From positions 711 to 6,608 of the forward strand of contig DFSK01000140.1 of assembly GCA_002378605.1 (NCBI GenBank): 5,898 nt of DNA, given 5' to 3'. The notes under the pieces are model-generated. The model ran no database searches, had not been told where the DNA came from, and saw only the letters and a list, made by a program, of their open reading frames with translations. This document shows positions 1 to 5,229 of this stretch, in pieces. This stretch comes from Alphaproteobacteria bacterium UBA3439. Its GTDB lineage: Bacteria; Pseudomonadota; Alphaproteobacteria; Puniceispirillales; Puniceispirillaceae. Position 1 is the stretch's first letter. Each line of letters starts with the position of its first letter. A program made the position numbers and the translations under genes.

Positions 1-198
1 ACAATGGCCTATGCCATGGTTTCAGCCGTTCTATTGCTGATATTGGTTCATCCAACGGGCGTATTGGCAACCACAGGCCTCGATCACCGCCTGATCGGGC
101 TTGGCGGCGGATTATTGGCAATGTTCATTAGCAAGCGTCTGATCTTTTCGCTGCTTTGCGGCATTAGCGCCTTTGCACTGGCGATCCAGCTTATTTAG
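1..198 (+). CDS. AzlD-like branched-chain amino acid exporter small subunit, 3' end only
   Basis: The reading frame is already open at base 1 and ends at TAG 196-198, so the gene starts upstream of the window; the ATG at base 4 need not be its start. The visible 65 codons are very hydrophobic, with two or three predicted membrane segments. One covers the AVLLLILVHP region, and two run through the Gly/Leu-rich stretch and the final LLCGISAFALAIQLI. The pattern of a loop ending in DHR, a helix, a short basic turn (SKR), then a helix with an internal Gly matches the end of AzlD proteins. AzlD is a roughly 100-residue inner-membrane partner of AzlC in branched-chain amino acid efflux. AzlC would be expected just upstream, outside the window. 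The gene converges on the dehydrogenase gene with 15 bp between stops. The family call rests on a short, low-complexity membrane segment, so another small membrane protein is possible. Confidence 0.55.
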   Translation, partial: TMAYAMVSAVLLLILVHPTGVLATTGLDHRLIGLGGGLLAMFISKRLIFSLLCGISAFALAIQLI

Positions 199-213
199 CG
201 GCCACCGAGGCGA

Positions 214-933
214 TTAGAATGGCAATGGCTCGCCGCGATAGCTTTCGTAAATGCCAGTTGTAGCAAGATCAAGCGTATCGAAACGTGCCAAAAGTCCGGC
301 CGCGCTATCTGCCGCTGCAACATCGGCAGCACCCCCGCCCATATCGGTTCGCACCCATCCCGGGTGATAGGCACCAACCGCAACCCCGCGTGGTGCCAGT
401 TCAGCAGCAAGCGTTCGGGCAATATTGGTTGCGCCAGCTTTGGAGGCACGATAGATCGGCGCATTGCTGCTGGCACGTTCCTGACTGCCCATAATTGACG
501 AAATGACCGCAATTTTACCGGTCATGCCAGATAGGTGATTATAGCCATCAGCGGGTTCCAGCAAATGCGGTAAAAATGATCGTGCGGTGAAAAAGACGCC
601 GGCAATATTAGTCATTAGAACCGATTCAATGGCGCGGCTGTGATGCGCCGGATCTTCAAGGCCGCCATAGCCATTCAACACCCCTGCATTACAAACCAGA
701 ATGTCGATTTTGCGGGTCATGCCGGCGGCGATTTGTTTCATATCAGCCTCGGCGGTTACATCAAGCCCAAGAAGGCTGATTGCCGGATTGTCACGGGCAA
801 GCGCAACCAGATCAGGGGCTTCCATAACATTGCGGGCGCAAGCAATGACCTGATCGCCGCGTTCGGCTGCCTGTTTTGTCATTTCAAAGCCAATGCCGCG
901 ATTGGCACCAGTGATCAACAGGGTTTTTGACAT
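214..933 (-). CDS. Short-chain dehydrogenase/reductase (SDR), classical, C-factor/sniffer-like
   Basis: A complete 239-residue cytoplasmic NAD(P)-dependent oxidoreductase of the classical SDR family. The Rossmann cofactor motif TGANRGIG is at residues 8-15, the D59-V60 pair that contacts adenine follows, and NAG is at 82-84. The catalytic tetrad is N109, S145 or S146, Y161 and K165 (YRASK), followed by the PG motif at 191-192. The length is normal for the classical type. The overall pattern, with a short C-terminus and a PGWVRTDMGG segment, resembles the C-factor/carbonyl-reductase 'sniffer-like' subgroup; the substrate cannot be read from sequence. The start is well supported, because AAAGGG lies 8 nt before the ATG on the minus strand. 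It follows the HD-domain gene in the same direction with a 57-bp gap, so the two are probably co-transcribed. Confidence 0.9.
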   Translation of the reverse strand: MSKTLLITGANRGIGFEMTKQAAERGDQVIACARNVMEAPDLVALARDNPAISLLGLDVTAEADMKQIAAGMTRKIDILVCNAGVLNGYGGLEDPAHHSRAIESVLMTNIAGVFFTARSFLPHLLEPADGYNHLSGMTGKIAVISSIMGSQERASSNAPIYRASKAGATNIARTLAAELAPRGVAVGAYHPGWVRTDMGGGAADVAAADSAAGLLARFDTLDLATTGIYESYRGEPLPF

Positions 934-990
934 GGGTTCTGCCCTTTTTGGTAAATGGTGGAGAGATGAATTGCTTTTGTAGGTGACCGG

Positions 991-1566
991 CTAGTTGGCC
1001 GGATTGATAATCGCCGGATCAAAGGGCGGGCGGGTAAAGATTTTGCGAAGCATTGGTTCGAAATGCGCTAATGGCTTGGTTGGATAATCGGGATCAAAGG
1101 CCATCTGATCCCAATCACGGCAAAATTGCTCGCAGCTATCAAACCAGACATGGTCGCGGTAAATATTACGGGCATTTTTATCAACCCCCATCGCATCGCC
1201 ATAATAATACATCTGGAAAACGCCATGATGTTCGATAATCCAAGCGACTTCGGCGCGAACATAGGGGCGAATGATTGCGGCGGCGAGCTGGGAATGGTTA
1301 AGTGGTGCCAGATCATCACCAAGATCGTGAATCAATGCGCCAACAATCAGCTCGATATCAGCTCCATCAGCCTCGGCACGCGTGGCAGATTGCAATGAAT
1401 GTTCAAGCCGGTTGATCTGGTAACCAGCAAGTGAGTCCTCAAGGCTGGTAAGGGCAGCAAGCAAACGGTCGGGCAAAGCTACAACAAATTCATCTTCAAG
1501 TGCATTCAAAAAGGCATAATCTTCCGCGGTGCCTTCGTCCATGCGGATAAAGCTGACATGCTGCAT
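991..1566 (-). CDS. HD-domain protein of the PhnZ/COG4341 type, putative diiron oxygenase
   Basis: A 191-residue protein beginning MQHVSFIRMDEG. The metal-binding pattern of HD proteins is complete. Counting from this start, it has H56 (RLEHS), H80-D81 (IHD), H91 (LNHS), H113 or H114 (IEHHG) and an Asp in the CRDWDQ motif, most likely D153. This series is shared by the mixed-valent diiron oxygenases PhnZ and TmpB, which cleave hydroxyalkylphosphonates, and by many proteins labelled 'predicted HD phosphohydrolase'. Oxygenase chemistry is therefore plausible but the substrate is unknown, and no PhnY/TmpA-like partner is in the window. An in-frame ATG at 1608 would add 14 residues, but it overlaps the -10 box of a good promoter. 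The start at 1566 also fits the family N-terminus and has GGGAAAG upstream. The gene ends in TAG and is followed by the SDR gene. Confidence 0.85.
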   Translation of the reverse strand: MQHVSFIRMDEGTAEDYAFLNALEDEFVVALPDRLLAALTSLEDSLAGYQINRLEHSLQSATRAEADGADIELIVGALIHDLGDDLAPLNHSQLAAAIIRPYVRAEVAWIIEHHGVFQMYYYGDAMGVDKNARNIYRDHVWFDSCEQFCRDWDQMAFDPDYPTKPLAHFEPMLRKIFTRPPFDPAIINPAN

Positions 1567-1603
1567 GATTTTGCTTTCCCAAATGATTGATATTACCGGC
1601 ATG

Positions 1604-1633
1604 ATCATAGGTTGGTTTGCCGTTTGGAATCAA
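1604..1633 (-). promoter_or_regulatory. Sigma70-like promoter for the HD-SDR pair
   Basis: On the minus strand TTGATT (1628-1633) and TATGAT (1604-1609) are separated by 18 bp. Both hexamers match the housekeeping consensus well. Initiation about 7 nt after the -10 would leave a leader of roughly 30 nt before the ATG at 1566. This placement argues against the longer start at 1608, which lies inside the -10 box. It is judged by eye only. Confidence 0.5.
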
Positions 1634-1643
1634 CTATCGAAGG

Positions 1644-2069
1644 CTAGCGGATCGCATCACCTGCGGAAAAGATGGGAAGGTAGAGTGCCACAACCATCAC
1701 TCCAATCATGGCTCCGACAAACACAATCACCAGCGGTTCGATGATGGTTGATAGGCCATCGACAAGCGTGGTGAATTCTCCTTCATATATTTCGCAATCG
1801 AGGTCAGCATCACTTGCCGCAAACAGCCCCTGATCGCGCAAACTGCGCAAACTATCGGAAATCATCTCTTGCTGGCGGGCAAGATGCTACCATTCAACGG
1901 CACTTGGCAAAGGCGTGCTTGCCAGATTTTCCAGACGAATAATGTTGGATTTAGTGTCGATTTCGGCAATGATTATGCTACGGTCATGAAGCTTGATCGC
2001 AACAATATCACCACTGTTCTTGCAGATTGGCCGAAAGAATTTTGTAAATTTGGCGAATGTCTGAGTCAT
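1644..2069 (-). pseudogene. Type IV pilus remnant: PilM-like N-terminus joined to PilC/GspF C-terminus, with in-frame amber
   Basis: One minus-strand frame runs from ATG 2069 to TAG 1644-1646 and is interrupted only by TAG at 1887-1889. Its first 60 residues include DIVAIKLHDRSIIIAEID and LENLASTPLPSAVEW. They resemble the start of PilM, the actin-fold cytoplasmic pilus protein, whose first strands and 'PLP' segment look like this. Past the amber the frame continues sensibly (HLARQQEMISDSLRSLRDQG), as expected if a CAG Gln codon became TAG. From about 1795 downward it changes character: EGEF, then DGLSTIIEPLVIVF and a helix ending in ALYLPIFSAGDAI. That is the last membrane helix and tail of PilC/GspF, the inner-membrane platform protein. 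No known protein has this order, and the ATPase fold of PilM is missing. An internal deletion joining pilM to pilC, followed or preceded by the nonsense change, explains it best. The downstream HD gene has its own promoter. Confidence 0.65.
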
Positions 2070-2094
2070 TGGATGTTTTCAATCCTTGGTCAAG

Positions 2095-2124
2095 ATTTTA
2101 TCAACTCTAGTTGTGTATTGTTAA
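2095..2124 (-). promoter_or_regulatory. Possible promoter in front of the PilM-like remnant
   Basis: On the minus strand TTAACA (2119-2124) and TAAAAT (2095-2100) are 18 bp apart, about 26 bp before the ATG at 2069. A weak AAGGA sits about 13 nt before the ATG. If real, this is the surviving promoter of the former pilus gene. The region is AT-rich, so a chance match is quite possible. Confidence 0.3.
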
Positions 2125-2158
2125 TGGCGTTTACCTTTTCATTGTGCAAAAAACTAAT

Positions 2159-2629
2159 ATGACAGAATTGATGCAAATGATTGAAACTCTTATCGACCAG
2201 TTTTTGCTGCTGGTGCCATCGCCAGTCTTTGTCGAGCTTCCGTTGCTTGGCATTTTGCTGGCGAACCCGAATGGGCGTTATGTCGTTGCGGGTCTGGCTG
2301 TTGTAACTGGCTTTATTGGGCTGTGGATCGTGCTTCGGATTGTGCAGATTCTGCTTGGAAAACAGGCAAAATCGGGTACGGAGCCACGCGATCATGCTGT
2401 CAAAGCTGATACGGCAAATGTGTCTGAGGCTAAAACCGAAGATGAGTTTCAGTTTTTCAAGCGCAATGGTACCGAGAAGAGGCAAGGTGGCGATGATACG
2501 GCCTTGGCCGCGATTGAGCAGGAAATGCTGGCCGTTCGCCAGCTTTTTGCCGATGGTCATATCCTTAAAGATGTTTATGTTGCCGAAACACGCCGCCTTT
2601 ACGGCAAGGCAAAAACCCTAAAAATTTAA
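2159..2629 (+). CDS. Unknown single-pass membrane protein with SHOCT-like C-terminus
   Basis: A 156-residue protein of unknown function. Residues 1-38 are amphipathic to hydrophobic (LIDQFLLLVPSPVF). A clear membrane helix spans about 41-67 (VVAGLAVVTGFIGLWIVLRI). Then come a charged, Lys/Glu/Asp-rich linker (68-112) and a helical C-terminal module at about 115-150. The module contains IEQEMLAVRQLFADGHILKD followed by VYVAETRRLYGKA. The sequence 'leader helix, (A/D)DGxI, then a basic helix' resembles the SHOCT short C-terminal domain, which usually ends membrane or oligomerising proteins. The ATG at 2159 is chosen because the TTG-initiated extension to 2111 adds residues with no family logic; no Shine-Dalgarno sequence is evident for either start. 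The gene sits in reverse orientation between two pilus remnants yet is intact, which suggests a separate, conserved or inserted gene. Confidence 0.7.
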   Translation: MTELMQMIETLIDQFLLLVPSPVFVELPLLGILLANPNGRYVVAGLAVVTGFIGLWIVLRIVQILLGKQAKSGTEPRDHAVKADTANVSEAKTEDEFQFFKRNGTEKRQGGDDTALAAIEQEMLAVRQLFADGHILKDVYVAETRRLYGKAKTLKI

Positions 2630-2648
2630 CTTATTTGCCGCTGACAGC

Positions 2649-2680
2649 AAAAAGGCAAACCCGGGTTTGGACTCGCCTTT
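2649..2680 (-). terminator. Intrinsic terminator-like hairpin around a 14-bp perfect palindrome
   Basis: CAAACCCGGGTTTG (2656-2669) is a perfect palindrome that can fold as a 5-bp stem with a CCGG loop. It is flanked by AAAGG (2651-2655) and CCTTT (2676-2680), which pair outside it with a 6-nt bulge (2670-2675). Read on the minus strand, the hairpin is followed by five T (complement of 2649-2653), as in a rho-independent terminator. It lies 21 bp past the secretin-like remnant's stop, and just past the stop of the plus-strand membrane protein gene. On the plus strand there is no U-run. Confidence 0.45.
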
Positions 2681-2700
2681 GAACGTTAGTGCTTGGCGAT

Positions 2701-3030
2701 TTATTTGGGGTTCGGTTTGCGCCAAAAGGCCGAATGCGGCTGTGTTGATGCGCTCGGGTCAATCACTGTTGGTGCCATAAAGATGATGGTTTCCGATAGG
2801 GCGTTATTGATTGCATCACCACCACCGAGAAGCGGGGCAACTGGCGCCAATGCAACGTTTGTGCCGGGAAGGCCGGTTGTTGTTGTGCCTTCGTTATTGC
2901 GGGTCGAGCCCGCCAAAACCACCACATCGCCAGGTGCGAACCAAAAGCTGGTATCAATCAAGTCAGTTGTTTCATCAGTGTCGCGATCAACAGCGGCAAT
3001 TGATTTAGCCGTTAGGTCAAAACCATCTGG
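2701..3030 (-). pseudogene. Truncated secretin C-terminus (type IV pilus/type II secretion outer-membrane channel)
   Basis: A minus-strand frame of 109 codons is open from just after TAG 3031-3033 down to TAA 2701-2703. It lacks a convincing start: the only early initiator is TTG at 2961. Its text follows the end of the secretin domain. There is DTSFWFAPGDVVVLAGS (the 'Gxx-VVLxG' strand), then a polar hairpin with TTTTGLPG (the 'TGxP' turn). After that come PLLGGGDAINNALSETIIF and MAPTVID, which match 'PxLG...se-liif-xPxii'. The LLGGG form is closest to what I recall of type IVB pilus secretins (PilN/BfpB), but this is not certain. A full secretin is some 400-700 residues, so more than 70% is missing. 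Upstream the frame meets stops at 3033 and 3042. Together with the PilM-PilC remnant on the same strand, it is best seen as debris of one pilus or secretion locus. Confidence 0.55.
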
Positions 3031-3034
3031 CTAG

Positions 3035-3223
3035 ATGTTTCATGACCGGCAAAACCAGTTCGAATCAGCTAATCAACAATATTTGGCATCAAGCTTGCTT
3101 AAACGTCGGAAAGGTGAGAGTTTTTAGAAAATCGTTATCCCTTCGCATAATTCGATTAATTATGACAGCGCTTTGAAACTTGCTGATCAGATCGGCGTGG
3201 ATCGGATTGTGGAATTGAAATGA
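3035..3223 (+). pseudogene. Small 62-residue frame with internal amber, overlapping parA start by ATGA
   Basis: From ATG 3035 the frame reads 30 sensible codons (MFHDRQNQFESANQQYLASS, then a basic LLKRRKGESF) and meets TAG at 3125-3127. It then continues for 31 codons (KIVIPSHNSINYDSA, then LKLADQIGVDRIVELK) to TGA at 3221-3223. That TGA overlaps the parA ATG (3220-3222) as ATGA, a typical translational-coupling junction. This makes the second half look like a real gene end and not a chance frame. I do not recognise the protein. It may be a decayed gene with one nonsense mutation, a 30-residue peptide, or the tail of a larger lost gene. The ATG directly abuts the TAG at 3032-3034 and has no clear ribosome-binding site. 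An alternative is that only the tail 3128-3223 derives from a gene. Confidence 0.4.
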
Positions 3224-3945
3224 GTGAGATGGCATCACAAATTGCCAAGGCAATCTTTGTTGGAAATATCAAAGGTGGGGTTGGAAAAAGCACGCTTACC
3301 GTGTATCTGACCGACTATTTGCGTCGCCGGTTCAAACGTCGATCGGTGGTACTTCTTGATACTGATCCACAAGGCACGTCATTTGAATTGATGGAACCGA
3401 AAAGCAAAAATGGTGATGCACGATTTTTGCCTGTTGGTGACCGTTATGACGGGGTGAATATGACCACGCTTGATGGTGTGCTTCGTCGTTTGCTTGCGCA
3501 AAATGATGGCATTGCAATGGTGGATACCGGCGCTGGCAAGCTTGGTAATTTCTGGCAAATGGCCTTTTTGTGCAATACGCTTTTGGTGCCAACCTCAATG
3601 TCATGGGCCGATTTGCGGCCAACGATTGATTTTATCAAGGAAATTGATGAACGAAAGGCCGATTTACGGTCGGTCACGCCGCATGTCGTTGTTGTTCCCA
3701 ATCGAGTCTCGCCGCAACAGCGTCATTTCCAGCAGATCGTCGACGCATTGCAGGAAGTAAATGCCATTCTGGCACCGCCCATTTCCGAATTATCGGCAGC
3801 GCGACATTCTTCGCCAGATTTTTCTGGCCTTGAAGGTGTTGAAGGCACGCGGTTTTGCCGCGAAATTGAGCGGCTTGGCGAATTTATCGTTGAATATGTC
3901 ATCAGCGGCGAGCTTGACCGGATCTATGACGAAACGGCCAATTAA
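3220..3945 (+). CDS. Orphan ParA/MinD-family P-loop ATPase
   Basis: A 241-residue cytoplasmic ATPase of the ParA/MinD superfamily. The deviant Walker A motif KGGVGKST is at residues 18-25, with the signature Lys at 18 and P-loop Lys at 23. Walker A' is LLDTDPQG (45-52), with D47 and D49. The Walker B strand is IAMVDTGAG (98-106), with D102. The PN pair in VVVVPNRV (156-163) sits where the family contacts the base. These proteins dimerise on ATP and position DNA, pili, flagella or other large cargoes by binding DNA or membrane. No ParB or parS-like partner is visible, and the next gene converges, so this is an orphan. The ATG at 3220 overlaps the preceding small frame's TGA and has GGA 6 nt upstream; ATG 3229 is an alternative. 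Its closeness to pilus remnants permits, but does not show, a former role in pilus placement. Confidence 0.88.
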   Translation: MSEMASQIAKAIFVGNIKGGVGKSTLTVYLTDYLRRRFKRRSVVLLDTDPQGTSFELMEPKSKNGDARFLPVGDRYDGVNMTTLDGVLRRLLAQNDGIAMVDTGAGKLGNFWQMAFLCNTLLVPTSMSWADLRPTIDFIKEIDERKADLRSVTPHVVVVPNRVSPQQRHFQQIVDALQEVNAILAPPISELSAARHSSPDFSGLEGVEGTRFCREIERLGEFIVEYVISGELDRIYDETAN

Positions 3946-3958
3946 AGCCCCTTTGGAT

Positions 3959-5092
3959 TTACGCGCTTAACGCTGTCGCAACCCATTTATGAAAATGATG
4001 CGTTGGCGCATCCATCACCGCCGAGAATTTGCCGCCATCATATTGGCTGGAATGCCGTCCCTTTTGCATGCCTTCAACAACAAACACATCTTCGACAAAA
4101 ATGTCACGCCACATGGTGGTATTGGTGGCACGCATATCGGCAAAGTCCGATTTTGTTGCCTCGTTTTGAGCATAATAGATTTCAACATGTTCGATGGTGC
4201 GATTTGGCCCGTCAGGCACCAGAATGATGCCATAGCAATGATCGCGGTGAGCACCAAGAAGCAGATTTGGGAATAGCGCAACATACTCAGCGCCTGATGA
4301 CCATTGTTGTGACAGCCCTTCAAAATTTGGAAAGGCACGGCCATCATCACTGATTTGCGGTGCATAAACGGTTGAACCCTGACCGGCATAGGCTGGAACT
4401 GGCATAATGTTATAATGATCTTCAAGCCGTGAATAGCTATTTAGCCCCGGATGGATAAAGGGCAAATGATAGGCCTCGCAGTAATTTTCGACGGCAAGTT
4501 TCCAATTGCAATTGACCGTCAGGCTGAAGGATGAATCGGCGCCGCTATGATAGATGGGCTGGTCAAATTCCTGCCAGCGGTCAATCAGGTCGCTTGCATA
4601 GGTCTCGAATGCAGCGGCGTGTCCGCCAATATTCACAAAAATAATATCGCGCCATTGATGCGAGCGCACCTCATTCAGCGGATAATCGCAATGATTGACA
4701 TTTTCATGCTCATGCACATCCGGCCCGCCAACATGCGGGGTCTTGCGAAGCTGGCCATTTAAATCATAGGCCCAAGCGTGATAGGGGCAGGTGATCGGCC
4801 CACGAAGCTGCTGCGCCTCGCTCACCAAAATCATACCGCGATGACGACAAACATTTTCAAAAACTTTGATTTCATTATCTTGATTGCGCACCAGCAACAG
4901 CGGTAATCCGGCAAATTCAATTGGCTTTACACAGCCCGGTTTTGGCAGATCCTTGCCAAAGCCGATCGCCGCCCAATTGTCGCGGAATAAAGTGTTTTGT
5001 TCATGCTGAAAAAGATCAGCGTCAACATAGCAACCATTTGGCAGGCCATTGGCCGCTTCAATTGGTGCTTTTACATTGGTAAGATCAAGCAT
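3959..5092 (-). CDS. Rieske non-haem iron oxygenase, alpha subunit (CntA/GbcA-like)
   Basis: A complete oxygenase alpha subunit of 377 residues (382 from GTG 5107; numbering below follows the longer form). The N-terminal Rieske [2Fe-2S] domain has C87-x-H89 (CRHRG) and C107-x2-H110 (CPYHAW). The catalytic domain has the mononuclear iron site ENYCEAYHLPFIHP with H214 and H219, and a likely third ligand D340 (VED). The residue bridging the two centres is E211 where aromatic-ring dioxygenases have Asp. Glu at this place is typical of the carnitine, choline and glycine-betaine oxygenases. So oxidation or demethylation of a quaternary ammonium compound is a fair guess, though aromatic substrates are not excluded. 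A reductase partner is not in the window. ATG 5092 is preferred for its GGGGAAA ribosome site; GTG 5107 lacks one. The gene converges on parA with a 13-bp gap. Confidence 0.88.
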   Translation of the reverse strand: MLDLTNVKAPIEAANGLPNGCYVDADLFQHEQNTLFRDNWAAIGFGKDLPKPGCVKPIEFAGLPLLLVRNQDNEIKVFENVCRHRGMILVSEAQQLRGPITCPYHAWAYDLNGQLRKTPHVGGPDVHEHENVNHCDYPLNEVRSHQWRDIIFVNIGGHAAAFETYASDLIDRWQEFDQPIYHSGADSSFSLTVNCNWKLAVENYCEAYHLPFIHPGLNSYSRLEDHYNIMPVPAYAGQGSTVYAPQISDDGRAFPNFEGLSQQWSSGAEYVALFPNLLLGAHRDHCYGIILVPDGPNRTIEHVEIYYAQNEATKSDFADMRATNTTMWRDIFVEDVFVVEGMQKGRHSSQYDGGKFSAVMDAPTHHFHKWVATALSA

Positions 5093-5110
5093 TTCTGGTT
5101 TCCCCACCCT

Positions 5111-5134
5111 GATAAAGCCGATAAAGCGATAAAT
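5111..5134. repeat. Three tandem GATAAA-type repeats in the Rieske gene leader
   Basis: Plus-strand GATAAAGCC (5111-5119), GATAAAGC (5120-5127) and GATAAAT (5128-5134) follow each other without gaps. They sit between the predicted -10 box and ribosome site of the Rieske gene, so they would be its early transcribed leader (TTTATC three times on the minus strand). They could be an operator, a post-transcriptional site or a chance repeat. Confidence 0.5.
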
Positions 5135-5162
5135 ATTGCATTCCTATCTTGTTTCCGCTCAA
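5133..5162 (-). promoter_or_regulatory. Possible promoter of the Rieske oxygenase gene
   Basis: On the minus strand TTGAGC (5157-5162) and CAATAT (5133-5138) are 18 bp apart. A start about 7 nt further would give a leader of about 34 nt to ATG 5092 and would place the TTTATC repeats in or at the start of it. The match is moderate. Confidence 0.35.
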
Positions 5163-5181
5163 AAGGGATTGTTTGTCTGTC

Positions 5182-5211
5182 TTGACTGCGGCATTTGGCG
5201 TCGCGTTTAAA
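5182..5211 (+). promoter_or_regulatory. Possible promoter of selO
   Basis: TTGACT (5182-5187), a near-consensus -35 box, is followed 18 bp later by TTTAAA (5206-5211), a weak -10 box. The ATG of selO is 18 bp further, so the leader would be short, and GGAAAG at 5216-5221 can act as ribosome site. It lies back to back with the Rieske gene promoter. Confidence 0.4.
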
Positions 5212-5229
5212 CTATGGAAAGTGAACTAA

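Noticed and set aside
1869..2162. Plus-strand frame of 97 codons ending in an ATGA overlap with the SHOCT-like gene
   Set aside because: It lies opposite the PilM-like remnant and has no recognisable composition; the overlap is probably chance.
2090..2560. Long minus-strand frame (156 codons) opposite the SHOCT-like gene
   Set aside because: Its translation is rich in His, Asn, Gln and Arg without domain logic, while the plus strand gives a clean membrane helix and a SHOCT-like tail.
2693..3034. Plus-strand frame of 113 codons that runs in phase into the small frame upstream of parA
   Set aside because: It is the mirror of the secretin-like strand: low-complexity Ser/Pro/Val text, with a poor start. 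The minus-strand reading has recognisable secretin motifs.
3031..3110. Minus-strand reading MPNIVD-stop-LIRTGFAGHE as a further gene remnant
   Set aside because: It is short, broken by TAG at 3069-3071 and unrecognised; the plus-strand frame here is longer and ends in a coupling overlap with parA.
3220..3945. A complete ParAB-parS partition system or plasmid origin
   Set aside because: No ParB-like gene, parS-like repeats or iterons are visible, and the neighbours are chromosomal metabolic genes.
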